64,000 nt of DNA from Silene conica (Eukaryota > Streptophyta > Magnoliopsida > Caryophyllales > Caryophyllaceae): positions 74,513,460 to 74,577,459 of the forward strand of contig CM055317.2 of assembly GCA_029255685.2 (NCBI GenBank), written 5' to 3'. The notes under the pieces were generated by a model that was not told the origin of the DNA, did not search any database, and saw only the letters and a list, made by a program, of their open reading frames with translations. Positions 11,214 through 22,448 of the stretch are shown here, piece by piece; within the stretch, counting starts at the first letter, position 1; each line of letters starts with the position of its first letter. A program made the translations under genes and the position numbers.

Positions 11214-11888
11214 AGAAGCATACCGGGATACTTTCAGAATCTGCGCCCAGGATCTGCATCCTAATCCTAGGGTACTTACTTACTTATTCTATGTTAAACA
11301 TTTCATATCTTAGTTACTCACAAATGTATCACCCCCAGGATCCAGCTATCCTGAGGGAGTTATTTCAAAAAATGATTTGGTGATCAATGAAAATCTATTT
11401 TGGGTATTTGTTATCAGAAATACTTGCAATACGTCTTCTCTATAGAAAGCGAGCATGAGTTGAATCACACTCAAAACCTCCACATTGCGTGAGTATGGCG
11501 AAGTACAAGCAACTGGGACACTGTCGCCCACGATACTTAGCACTCACGAAAGCCTGGCAGCCTCTGACTGAGATGGGCATACCCTGAAGCCAGCACCCAC
11601 ACATGGCCAAAAATACACGAGCATGCGCAAACAAAAACAAACACACAAGGTATAAAAAAAAAAAAAAAAAAAAACGTCCACAAACGCGTACTTAAAAAGC
11701 AGCATAAACAACTGCTGAAAATTCCTGGGGACCACCCAGCAAAGAGTTCAGACAAACCGGGAAAAAGCAGAAACAAAATAAAAGCCCGCCACGCAGGGCC
11801 CAGGGCATAGAAATATCCAGGGCACTAGCCCAGCCAACAAAACAAACGTAAAAACAACTAAATCTGAATGCCACTAAGGGCGCAGAAG
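11214..11888. other. Non-coding spacer between pol and the antisense ORF
   Basis: No supported coding sequence. It contains an A-run of about 18 bases at 11657-11674 and low-complexity A-rich sequence. Short minus-strand frames here are T-run translations without recognisable domains. Confidence 0.6.
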
Positions 11889-13783
11889 CTAAACATCGAC
11901 GGCTTCCTCCACAGCCCGCTCACCGCCAGAATGCTGGGTAGAAGAGGAACCCGCCTCAGCAGCAATATCAACAATCTGGTCCTGGAAGACGCCGGCTGGA
12001 GCAGAAGACCCTGGAGGAGCGCTCTGGACCTCGGGGGAACCAGGAATCGGAGAGCGGAGGGATCCATCAGGATTGAGATCAGAAAAGTCCGGAAGCACGG
12101 GATGAACAGGGAACATCTGCTCCATGAGCTTCCTCTCATCCTCCAAGCTCCACTTGGTATGCTCCCCCGCCCCAAATTCTTCCATACAGGCTATTCTTGC
12201 CTCCAGGGCGGAGAAAGTAGCCATGTCATACAGCAGCTTGGACAGGTTCTTCTTCTTGATCACCACGGCTCTCAACCGCGCATCCTGCTCTGCTAGGGCC
12301 CGGTCCTTCTCTCTACGCAGCTCAGCAAGCGCTTCGTCCCTCCTCCTGCCCTGCTCCGCAAGGGCATCCTCCAACTCCTTCACCCTTACCTGGCAGTGGG
12401 CCAGCTCCTCCGACTTTCTCACCCTAAGCCCTCTCTCGGCGTCCAACCCGGTCTTGGCCTCCTGAAACGCAGTCTCAGCCTCGCTGCACCCCATCAGCAC
12501 CTTTTGGAAACCCTGAAGGAGAGACCCAGAAGCGATATCAGTCGACCAAAACAAAGACACAAACGAGCGCAAGGGAAAGAGGAAGGGGGAAAACTCACCG
12601 AGAAAATGTCCTCCGCGGCCTGGCGCCATAACGGCATCACAGGCTGACCCTTCAACACAGCCTTAGAACCAGGAGTCAGAAGGCGGCTCATAGCAGGCCA
12701 CGGGTCCTCCTCCAAAGCACAGCTGAAACCCTCTGGCAGGCGGATAACATCCTCGCTCAGATCCTCAATGATGGGAGCAGCAGACTTCTTAGCCAGGGCG
12801 GTGGAAGTAGAAGCTTTGTTGCGTGTCCTGGAAGAAACTGCAGGAGGAGGAGGACAAAAGGGGGTGACGGAGGGAGACGACTCAGCAGGAGCAGGCAACG
12901 GCTTTCTTAGGGGCAGGCAGGGGCTCTCCGGGCTCCAACTTCCTCTTCGATAAAGGCTTGACCGATGAGACCAGCATCATCTTTCTGCGTTCGGCAAGCA
13001 GCTCTGTGGGCGTCTTCTTCGTCTGAGTTGAGTTGGTAGACATCTCTGCAGGCTCCTCTTGAGCAAATAAAGTGTTGAAACAACGGGCGTCGGCGTCCAG
13101 CCCAAATAACTTGTTATAGGTCTCGGTAATACTGGGCGAGGGAATCAAGTCTTTCACACCTGCGCAAGAAAAGGTGTAAGGGCGTGAGCAGTAACGAGAA
13201 CGAAAGACAGAAGGAAGAAACTGCCAGTACCTTTGCTATCGGTAATAGGGTCCTGGAAGATATAATCGGCAGGCGCAGGGAGCGAGTCCACTCGTACATA
13301 GACGAACTGTGTGGACCATCCAGCATCCTTAGCCTTTTTTGGAAGGATAATGGGAAGGTCGATCTTGGAATGAGCTCGAAGGGTATACTGGGCATCACCC
13401 AGGCCCCTGACCGCATAGAAATGGGCCAAGTCCCCTAAGGAAATATCAATGGAGTGACGGCCACTTATCATGGAAAGAGAAAGAAGGATCCTCCATGCAT
13501 GGGGATTTATTTGCCAAAGGGGGAGTTTTGAATGGCGAAGAAACTCTTGCACCAGAGGAGGAAATGAGAAAGATAAACCCAGAGAAAATGGGTACAGGTA
13601 AAGGGTAGTCCATCCCGGACAATGCGCATCAGGCGCTTGTCCAGGGCGAGGGACGATCATATCAACATTTTTATCGAAGGGAAAGAAATCTCTAACCACA
13701 GAAGAATCTATCAAGGCGAAACAGGAATCGACGCGGTATTTGCTATGCAGCAAGGGGCGTTCAGAAAATGTGTTTGAAGCCAT
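11889..13783 (-). pseudogene. Antisense additional ORF (aORF) of the Tat element, spliced, one frameshift
   Basis: Three collinear minus-strand exons are visible: 13783-13231 (starting MASNTFSERP), 13159-12599 and 12512-11889. The introns (13230-13160 and 12598-12513) are 71 and 86 bp with GT-AG ends, and the frame is kept across both. The first exon resembles the 'putative gypsy type transposon' family (Pfam Transposase_28), e.g. GWTTLYLYPFSLGLSFSFPP. The last exon encodes a long charged coiled coil (KELEDALAEQGRRRDEALAE) and an acidic, Ser/Pro-rich tail. A single-base frame change near 12893-12910 in exon 2 breaks the ORF. Without it the product would be roughly 580 residues. Antisense extra ORFs at this position are known in Tat elements; their function is unknown. 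The splice model is my inference. Confidence 0.7.
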
Positions 13784-14159
13784 TAAATATGCGAAAAGAA
13801 GAATCACGAGAGGGTCGTACCTTGACGGAGAAGGAAGGCGGAAGGCGGTTGACGAGATCGGAAGTCGAAAGAGATTGGAGAAAGAAAGAGAAAAGGTAAA
13901 AAGAAAGAAGATGAAAGGTGAATGGTAAAGAGGAGTAAAAAGAGGTTTAAATAGAGAGGTAAATTCGAAATTTAAAAGAAGTGGGGGACAGTTGGCAAGC
14001 GGTTAGCGCGCATTAAAGGAGGAGTTCACCAAGACTGAAACACGTCACATTCACGTCCCATCAACTGCCAACCCTACCCGATGTTTCTGCAGGAGGTCCG
14101 CGTCTAAGTCCTAGACCCGATATCTGCAGGAGTTCTTGCACAAACATATTTCTGCAAGA

Positions 14160-14171
14160 ACTGGGGGCTAA
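14160..14171 (+). other. Polypurine tract of the Tat element
   Basis: ACTGGGGGCTAA lies directly before the 3' LTR. This is the expected priming site for plus-strand DNA and matches the G-rich tracts of this lineage. Confidence 0.75.
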
Positions 14172-14804
14172 TGTTACGCCCCAAAAATGACCATTTTGTA
14201 GGCTAACACGTGGCACTGCGTGATTGGAAGGAAAGGTACACATGGGATGCTAAAGTCAATGGGAAAAGGAAATATGAAGTCAATATGAGAGGAAGATTGT
14301 AGAGAAAGGAAGAAGACGGCCCAAACGAGGAAGAAGAAAGAGTTAAAAAGGGGGAGGCTCGAGATTACCTCAAATGGCCACACACCAGGCCTCCGTCAGA
14401 AAAAGCAAGCAGGAAGAAGACCCCAAAATGGGTAAAAGAAAGAGAAAAGACCCGTTGGATTGGACTCTAATCCAACGGTCCATAGCATTAAGCCTTTATA
14501 TATATGCAAACATTGTACATGTAAGATACATTCATTACACACTAAGCATACACAAAGCACTAAGAAAACCCTAAGAAATACTTGTAATCGCATACACTTC
14601 CTGAAGGATAATTCTAGTAGAAATTGGAGGAAACATCCCTCCCGCAGTTTTTTCCTAAGGGATTTCTGCGTCATCACTCTTCGTCTTTTCCATAGTTCTT
14701 CTCTTTGCATTACTTGATACTTAGCTGATCCATTAAATCATATTCTCGGTTTGAATTCACTATAACCTCATAAAAACTACGTTAGGTAAATTTTGACCTA
14801 AACA
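14172..14804 (+). repeat. 3' LTR of the Tat element
   Basis: 633 bp, TGTTACGCCCC...CCTAAACA, followed by the target duplication TACGG at 14805-14809. It differs from the 5' LTR at five sites by eye. Its TATA box is at 14496-14505, directed towards the C2H2 zinc-finger gene that begins at 15240. Confidence 0.95.
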
Positions 14805-14809
14805 TACGG

Positions 14810-15239
14810 TTTAACTGTATATACGATTTTCGTTTTACTCAGAAACACCAATACAAAATCCGTGTAACTCAAATCATATAGAATATCATACTCATATTAT
14901 AAAACCGTATATATTTTTTTTCTCTATCCTACCTCCCAACTCCATCATGACAACAACTTATTTTAATTTTTTATTGTTTTACGTAACATGTGAAATTGTG
15001 AACTACCCACAAGCTAGCAAGAGAATGTGTCATGTGTGCAGTGCAAACTTCTCTACTTCAAAAACAAACCTCTTTTTGTGCATCAGTTCAGCTGTTCAGA
15101 TCTTAAACCTTACTCAAAAACAGCAACTTTTTGCTCCTACTTTTAACTGATTCATACCAGAAAAAATGTCATTTGCCTAATTTCTCCCTGATCTTTGCTG
15201 TTTTATTCAGAAATTTTAATTTTATTGTATAAATTTACA
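14810..15239. other. Gap between the LTR element and the zinc-finger gene
   Basis: This holds the right part of the hAT-like landing site (about 14805-14925) and then AT-rich sequence that must serve as promoter and leader of the zinc-finger gene. A small frame at 14947-15150 has no recognisable domain and I do not call it. No clear TATA box can be singled out. Confidence 0.5.
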
Positions 15240-16076
15240 ATGGAAGATCAAAAACTGAAGCATGTCTGCAAGTTCTGCAGGAAGAGATTTGTCTGTGGAA
15301 GATCACTAGGAGGTCACATAAGGTGTCATCTACCAAAACCAGGAAAATCCTGTGCCATATCTTCATTATACTCGGAACCCGAGTCCGGGAAATTAAGAAT
15401 GAGCATGGTTGATCAGGGTAATGCTACAAGATTAAGTCTTGCAGGAAGTAATTCTCATTCGTCTGCTTCTGATGTCGTCGAGGAAGAACAGCAGGAAGAA
15501 GTTGATGTTGCATTGTGCTTGATCTTGCTCTCTAGGGATATGGGACCATGGGGAGGTGGTAAAAATCTGATCAGAAAATGCAGTAAGAAAAAGAGGAAGA
15601 GGGGTGAAACAGTTCAGGTTAAAGAGACTGTTTTTACTGCTGTGAAGTCAAAACACGGCGAAAAGAAGTTCATTAGCATTGTCGATTCCCCTTCTCAAAA
15701 CCCGGATGAAGAACAGGTTGAATTATCAGAATGTTATGGTCAAAATGTTACTGAGAATGGTCTCGGATCATCGATTTTGTCTAAGCAAGTTGTTCAGAAA
15801 CATGAATGTTCAATCTGTTTTCGGGTTTTTTCATCAGGACAAGCTCTTGGAGGACACAAAAGATCTCATTTGTTAACTTATTATACTGAAACATCACCCA
15901 GCTCGGAAAATCGAGACATGCTTGATCTTAATCTTCCTCCTGCAGCAATCGTTCAAGAAGAATCTCATGGTACAAATGCTACTGCAAGTAGTAATTCACG
16001 TCGAGTTACTACACCGCATTGGTGGGCTGAAAATCCTCACAAACATGAAGCACTTCTGAGCTTAATCTCGAACTGA
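15240..16076 (+). CDS. C2H2 zinc-finger transcription repressor, ZAT-like
   Basis: A single-exon gene of 278 residues. Finger 1 (C10, C13, H26, H30) carries GRSLGGH; finger 2 (C190, C193, H206, H210) carries the canonical plant QALGGH helix that contacts DNA. Between them is a segment like the conserved block of ZAT1/ZAT4/ZAT9 proteins (DVALCLILLSRD), then a Lys/Arg-rich stretch (KCSKKKRKRG) suited to nuclear import. Near the C-terminus LDLNLPP (228-234) is an EAR motif, which recruits TOPLESS-type co-repressors. I chose the ATG at 15240 rather than the in-frame one at 15195 because homologues start just before finger 1. ZAT4/9-type proteins usually have three fingers and I see two. The target genes cannot be inferred. 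Confidence 0.9.
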   Translation: MEDQKLKHVCKFCRKRFVCGRSLGGHIRCHLPKPGKSCAISSLYSEPESGKLRMSMVDQGNATRLSLAGSNSHSSASDVVEEEQQEEVDVALCLILLSRDMGPWGGGKNLIRKCSKKKRKRGETVQVKETVFTAVKSKHGEKKFISIVDSPSQNPDEEQVELSECYGQNVTENGLGSSILSKQVVQKHECSICFRVFSSGQALGGHKRSHLLTYYTETSPSSENRDMLDLNLPPAAIVQEESHGTNATASSNSRRVTTPHWWAENPHKHEALLSLISN

Positions 16077-17812
16077 TTGACCGCAATTTCTAGTTGTTGT
16101 AATACAATAAAATAGTGTACAGATTGTTCTTATTCTGTTGTTCTTTGATTAAATTGATTTTTTCCTTGGCTTGTGAACTAAAAAGGATTAATTTTGTGCA
16201 ATTTTGTTCACGGTCTCTACTACCGGCATTAGGTAACGCGACAAATAGTCGGAATGCTTCATTGTACTAAGTTAATAGTCAAGGAAAAATGAGCAACAGA
16301 TTGAAGTGCAATACATGAATGCATAATAATTTGATCAAATTTACAATTGGTGATTTAGTTTAGGAATATACTTTGTTTTGAGTGTTAGTTTGTTAATTAA
16401 AGTTGCTTTTGAATGTAATAATCAATTACTTGCTATGAAAGATAAATGAGAAAGATGCTGAAAGCCTGAAAACATGGGATGAAATGGTAGAGGAGTAAGA
16501 AGATGAACTACATAATTCATTTTTTCTAAAAGGGGCAATGCACAAAATTAATCAACTTTCCCCTGTCATGACCCAGGCTTGGCAAACGAGTTAAACGGGT
16601 CAATTCAGTTCGAGTCAGGTCAATTTCAGGTTTAGCAGATTTTGGGTTGGTAAATTCAAGTTCGGGTCATTTTTCAAGAAGGTTGTGTGCAACAATAAAG
16701 ATTTAAATAAGGTCATATTAATTGGGTCAATCTCCAGTTTTCGGTTCGAGTGTCGGATCAATGATTAAAATTTAGATGTATAACATTTCTATTTACTAAT
16801 AGTATAGTAGTGCACACAAAGATAACATGTGAAGATGGGGTGGTTGTTTAGTCCACCTAACATGTAGTACATGAAAAGTGACATCCAATCTCACTTGCAC
16901 AAATATTTCTTTATAACGGTAATATTCGTCCATCGCAAGTTTGTGACGGGTCTTATTGTATTAGCTTTAATTGTTTAATTAATTTAGTTAATAACTTGTA
17001 AACAATATGCATCACCTTAAATTTTGATAAAGATAACTCTTCACAAGTGTCAACATTTGAACAACACAAATGGTTCGATTTCATCTCCCATGCACGGGTG
17101 GTTTTAGGAGGGCCAGCAAAGACGTGCATTTAAAATTTTCAAAATTTGTTCAAGAATATGTTATCTCTTTATTTGTTTGTCTTGGATGGATTTTTTCGTC
17201 CCCTAACTACAAATTATGGCTCTACGGGACTACCGCCGTCTCTAGTGAAATACAAATGTGATGTAAAATAATTATCTGTTGCACCAGGTATAGCAACAAG
17301 TTCAAGTGCACTACTATACTGACAATGTCACCAAAGAGGAGCAAATACACATTCAAAGTTTCGAGTTTCACACAACTACTATTGGCAAAGAAATTCCTTA
17401 GACAAAAGATTAAGGTCATTCTGAACTTAATATTAATGAGTTAAGTTGCAAGGGAAGGTGATCGGATTATCCGACTAGTAAGACAATAACTTCAAAATCT
17501 CCATCATTTATCCAAGTACGATAATTTAGGCTTAAATATCACTCATTGTACTATTTTACCAATTCGTATACAGAAGTACCAAACCTCCTTTCACCGAATA
17601 ACACAGTATAAAGGCAATTGAAAGAAACCAAGTTGATACTTTCATAACTTAAGATGCAAAACTTGCATAGCCAAAAGAGGTCGAAATCTAAACTCACAAA
17701 AAAAACAGATTTAACATAGGCTATAAGGTAGAAAATTGGGTCAATTCAGACTACATCTGTATCTCATTTGTGCTGAAACAGCAATACTGAAAGTGGACAT
17801 ACAGCCAGTGAA
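16077..17812. other. Intergenic region between the convergent zinc-finger and eS19 genes
   Basis: Contains the zinc-finger gene's 3' end (AATAAA-like ACAATAAAATAG near 16105) and the 3'UTR of eS19 on the other strand. At 16565-16760 there is a decayed stretch of GGGTCAA/TTCGGGTC words like the hAT-like element at 22449. Nothing else is supported. Confidence 0.5.
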
Positions 17813-19926
17813 TTAAATGTCATCGGCACCAATTCTGCCAGCAACCTGATCGAGATCTCTCTGGCCACTTGAAGTGATTCTCCTCCCACTAAAAACCGAT
17901 AAGTAAATTGTTAGAAGATTCTTCAATAGTAAATTATAATTGTAGTTAAAGGGTGCATAAACCTTGGTAAGAATAACTGACTCACCCCTTAGGATCAATT
18001 TCAATGATGTTGATGCTCTCTAGTTGTTGAAGAATGTTGCGGGCAACAGAGCCACTGCTCTTGCAGAAGTGACGAGGAGCACTCCCGTTTCTCTTGCTTC
18101 CTCCATAAATTCTCCTGAATCCACCAACACCAAGTCCACCCCTCAAGTATACTTTCCTAGCAATGGAAGCTGAAAATGAGGAGAACACGGTATTAGAAAA
18201 TACATAAATCAGGAAGTCAGTCATATGAACACATACTGCACAACATAACATATAAATTTGTCAACCCGTTTTGAAACGGTTCAAGGACAAGACGAAATCT
18301 TACAAATTGACCAAAACATCTCTTTTCAGGGAATAGCACAAGCTGGCATAAGTCATGGCACACAAAGGTGTCGAAATAAGAATGATATACTCTTTGGCAG
18401 AATGAAATTAGAAAAGCTAATGAGTTCAAAAGCGAGGAAACTCTTATAGCTTAATTAGTGCACCCGTTTCAAAACAGTTATCAGGCAAAACGAAATCTTA
18501 CAAATTGTGCAAAGACTCTCAATTTCAGGTAATATCAAGATATGATGTAACTCAACCAGCACAAATGCATGAATGAATATAAGAATGCTAAACACTTTAG
18601 TAGGATGACCCTAGAAGAGCTTCAGGAGTTCATAAACGAGGTAAATCTTGCTGCTTAATCAATATGTTGTGGGCAACGGTCAGATATTAGTTGTTGATGA
18701 ACTGACAGTCACAGTATTAGTAAAGACCAACAATGAGTTATTGGAAAAGAAAACAATCCACATTTCTGCAACTAAGCAGCAGTAAATTTTGGTCCTACAG
18801 ACTTGATCAAAAATCGCTCATTTATTTAGCAAATCCATAGAAATTGGGCACATAATAGAGGACAGAAACACACACATACCAGCTCTAATGTAGTACCAGT
18901 CAGGGTCATACGGAGCGAGTTCCTTGTGAACTCCGGTTTTCACAATATCGGTCCAATGTGGGAGCTCCATCTACATAACCAACCAACACAAAACACACTA
19001 ATATTTATAACTAACAATCACCGCACAATTGTGTACCCAATAAAAAATTCCAACACATTTAAATAGAAATAAGCTATCAAATTAGTGATCGCCATTGCAA
19101 ACAATGGCTAGCAAAACAGATCAACAGAACAACAAGACGATACGACTGCATACAAGCATACTAAAACCTTGAATTGGATCATCTCCATCTCTTCCAAATA
19201 AATACAGGTACATTTCACAACCTATACTTCGTATTAAATTATACAATTATCGTACGGAACTACCTTCTCTTTTCTAACTTTTCTTCACTTTCTCCGTTAA
19301 CAACGATTAAAATGTCGTTTCATTTGCTCATCCACTTGATTTTCAACCCAATACGATATATACTAAACAAATCAATTGTGAGACGCTAAAAGGAGAAGGT
19401 AGAAGAAAAAACAGGAGGAAGAAGGTCAATAGCACCCCTCTTATATTTATCCAGTTTCAAATAAATCATACAAATCGCTTGAGGGAAAAATGTACTAACT
19501 CCGTTTCTGTCTAAATCATTTGTTTATCTTTGATTAAAATACAAATCACAACGAATACAGTTAAACGATTAACTCTCTTATTTTACCCAGTTTCACTACA
19601 TTATACAAATCGCATGAATCCCTCCGTCTCCGTCTCCGTCTCCGTCTCAATCATTTCTTTACCTTTTAAAGGTACAAATTTCAATGAATAAAGTTAAACA
19701 AATAATGGGGACGGAGGAAGTGTACTCTAATCTATATATATCTCTCGATTCCCGATACCGATCATTTATTTATCTTTGATTAAAATACCCGTCACAAAAA
19801 ACTAAGAAAAAAAAGGAAAAGAAAGTACACCTTGCCGGAGCGCTTGAGATGAGCGGCGTAAGCCTTGACGAAATCATGAGGTGAAACGTCTTTCACTGCC
19901 TTCGACACTTTTACTGCTCCTTCCAT
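17813..19926 (-). CDS. RPS19: 40S ribosomal protein eS19 (RPS19), four exons
   Basis: Minus-strand exons 19926-19831, 18970-18880, 18169-17986 and 17888-17813 join in frame to 148 codons plus stop, starting [20 protein letters not shown] and ending RIGADDI. This is the eukaryotic/archaeal eS19 family, a helical protein of the small-subunit head needed for 18S rRNA maturation. Conserved stretches are [24 protein letters not shown] and [13 protein letters not shown]. Introns are 860, 710 and 97 bp with GT-AG ends; intron 1 holds Stowaway debris. The length fits plant eS19 (about 143-149). Upstream motifs typical of plant ribosomal-protein genes support the model. It looks intact. Confidence 0.95.
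19496..19725. mobile_element. Decayed Stowaway MITE debris in eS19 intron 1
   Basis: At about 19618 CCTCCGTCTCC runs into a GTCTCC mini-repeat (three copies), and the partner end GGGGACGGAGGAAG lies near 19710. A further fragment (AACTCCGTTTCTGTC) starts at 19496. These are Stowaway-type ends without an intact element. Confidence 0.5.
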
Positions 19927-20045
19927 TTTTACCCTCACTCTCTCTCTCTACGTCTTTCTCTCTCTAAAAATTGGTTGTGAGGTAGGTTTGTGCGCAGTGA
20001 AAGAGGGTTTACAGAGATGACGACAGGGTTTAAATGGGACTTCTT

Positions 20046-20087
20046 TTAGGGTTTCAAGTGTTTTAGGGACCCGTTTTTATTTGGGCC
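20046..20087 (-). promoter_or_regulatory. Telo-box and site II motif upstream of eS19
   Basis: On the minus strand AAACCCTAA (telo-box, 20054-20046) lies about 120 bp before the start codon, preceded by GGCCCA (site II TGGGCC on plus, 20082-20087). This pairing is well known in promoters of plant translation-machinery genes. Motifs are seen directly; function is inferred. Confidence 0.75.
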
Positions 20088-20377
20088 GGTTTTGTTGCGT
20101 TATAAAGTCTCATTGTATTGCTAGTCTAATAGGATTAGTCCTCATAAACGGGTTGGTCATACGGTTCACGTATTTACGGGTTTTGGGTTTTGGGTTTTGG
20201 TTGAATTACGTTTGATTAAATACGAGTTGGATGTATATCACCCAACTTTTATTTTGACACTATTCACAATCGACTATTCAACGTCGGTTTTCTCTCAATC
20301 CGTTCACGGAAATATATTCATGTGAGATCTTTTTTGGATTGTCTTGATAAGAGGATTAAGAATATCAAACTTTTATA

Positions 20378-20584
20378 CTCCCTCCGTCTCGATCAATTGT
20401 TATCTATTGCTTTTGACACAAAGATTAAGAAAAGAAGTATACATGAATTTGGACCACACAAATTATATGGCCCCACATGTAATCAAATGTCATCCACAAA
20501 AAGTTGCCAAAAATGGAAATAGATAACAATTCAATGATACACCCCAAAATGGAAATAGATAACAAATGACCGGGACGGAGGGAG
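20378..20584. mobile_element. Stowaway MITE
   Basis: A 207-bp element with CTCCCTCCGTCTC and GACGGAGGGAG ends inside a TA target duplication (20376-20377, 20585-20586). These are textbook Stowaway (Tc1/mariner) termini. A lone half-end, GGATGGAGGGAGTA, lies about 90 bp further on. Confidence 0.9.
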
Positions 20585-20586
20585 TA

Positions 20587-21279
20587 ATTTTTAGTAGTAT
20601 GTAGCTAAAGATATAATCAAAACAAAATGAACATCGGCAAACGTGAATAATGAAATGGGGTGATATAAAAAGGATGGAGGGAGTATGTTTTAAAAATACG
20701 AGTTTCTAGAAATTTTGAGTCGGTTTATGATGAGGATTGGATAAAAGCCCTTTTAATAATGTTTATTTATTTATTCTTAATTTTTTTTAATAAATGAAAT
20801 TAGTAAAACTAAACATACAACATTTAATATATTAAGTACCACAACGGTATACAAAACATTGATCAGTTATTAAATGTGCAAGATAAGCACGTATTATGGT
20901 TTAAAATATGCATTATCAATTGTTTACAAGTAGTCGTATAATCTACTTATTGATATTTTCGTTGTTTAATTTATAAATTCCATAGTGTGTATGCTTAATA
21001 TTGCAAATAAATGATTTGAACAAGAGGATTATTTCAACACAAAATCATAAATTTTAAAGGAAATAATTTTTGAAGTCTTATGTATAATTATTCAAAAATC
21101 GTAAAAGAAAATAACACATTTAAGTAATCCGGTTAACGTAGCATCTGCTACTAGTACAAATTCAAATGACTGAGATAGGAAAAATACAAATTCTTTGGAA
21201 TTTAGGTCTTTGGTGAGATATTACTTTTTATACGACTATGATTAATGTTAGTTTATAAAGTTTAATATATATAGTAATA
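20587..21279. other. AT-rich intergenic stretch
   Basis: Apart from the Stowaway half-end near 20675 I see no gene, repeat or regulatory site that I can support. Confidence 0.5.
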
Positions 21280-22348
21280 CTAGTGTTAAACCCGTGCAAA
21301 ATTGCACGGGTATATTTTTAGAAAAATTATGGTGGATAATTAATATTACCGAATAATGTCAATAATACGTGAATATTGAGCATTCAATTTCTATTATATT
21401 GATAATACGATAAAATGCACATGATAATAATAATGGTATTTATATATCCATTCTTTTATTGGTTTTTTTAAATCGATATAGATGTTATTTCAAGCTTTAT
21501 TTTGTGCCGTTATGTTTATGATTTGATTTCGCAAAATATATAAATTTGTACACTATTATTGGTTGTTATATATAAATATTATGTTATTTTATTGTTTTTT
21601 AATTTAGTATTATTGCTTTTTTTTCGATTGCAAAAAATGCACGGGTATATTTAATCGGTATACTTTTAAGAACATCAATATAATATATCGATATATTGTG
21701 TATTGTATTATTTATTGGAATTTTTTAACTTTACTCAATTTTGTTTTTAAATCTAGTATTGTCGCTTTTTTTCGATTGCAAAAATGCACCGGTATATTTA
21801 ACGGGTATACTCTTGCCAGAAATTAAAATTTCATGTTTATGAATTTATATAAAAAATGTTGCGTAATATTTCTTAAACTACGTTATCAGGTATTTATTTA
21901 GAATTTCAGACGGTTATTTCTCAGGAAATTCATAAATGAAATTGCGGTTTATTCTAAAATTTCCGAACCATAAACCGTTTTAATGTTAAAACAGTTATGC
22001 AAATTATTAATTATCCACAGGTATATTCAATCCCGCTATTAATCATTACGTAAAATTTACGGTTTATTTTTGTAAAATCAAAATAGTTGTGCAAATGAAT
22101 TACGCAATTTTACACGAGTTTTTCGTAAAATTTCATGTTTACGAATTTATATAAAAAATGTTACGTAATATTTCTTAAACTACGATATTAGGTATATATT
22201 TAGAATTTCAGATGGTTATTTTCTAGGAAATTCATAAAAAGAAATTGCGAGACCCATCTGAGAGAATTAAAAATAAAAAAAAAATCACAATTGCATTGAT
22301 AACGTGGCGCATCGAAGGGCTTCTGAAATGATTCAGTAATTATATAGA
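21280..22348 (-). mobile_element. Non-autonomous Helitron 3
   Basis: A minus-strand element of about 1.07 kb. The 3' end is the hairpin CCCGTGCAATTTTGCACGGG followed by TTTAACACTAG at 21280, then a T. A 5' end of the type TCTATATAATTACTGAATC lies at 22348. A related degenerate hairpin word, GCACGGGTATATTT, recurs at 21640 and again (as GCACCGGTATATTT) at 21785. No coding sequence. Confidence 0.6.
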
Positions 22349-22448
22349 TAAGATAGATATGCCGTGTTTTTATTTGCCAAAAGGTTGTAAAAAATGAAGT
22401 GTGGCTAATTAAGAGACCAAGAGTTCTAATAACACAATCGGTCGTGAC

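Larger units (their letters stand above)
4677..14804 (+). mobile_element. Ty3/Gypsy LTR retrotransposon, Tat lineage (Retand/Ogre-like)
   Basis: A 10,128-bp element bounded by two 633-bp LTRs and a 5-bp target duplication TACGG (4672-4676 and 14805-14809). Order: LTR, primer-binding site, gag-protease, RT, RNase H, archaeal-type RNase H, integrase, antisense extra ORF, polypurine tract, LTR. A second RNase H domain and an antisense ORF between pol and the 3' LTR are recorded for the Tat branch. The two LTRs differ at five positions by my reading (about 0.8%), so insertion is fairly recent. Pol carries frameshifts, so this copy probably cannot move alone. Base composition is clearly more GC-rich than the flanks. 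Confidence 0.95.

Noticed and set aside
11346-11874. Cluster of minus-strand frames with poly-Phe
   Set aside because: These come from the A-run and A-rich spacer of the LTR element. They are not collinear with the antisense ORF downstream.
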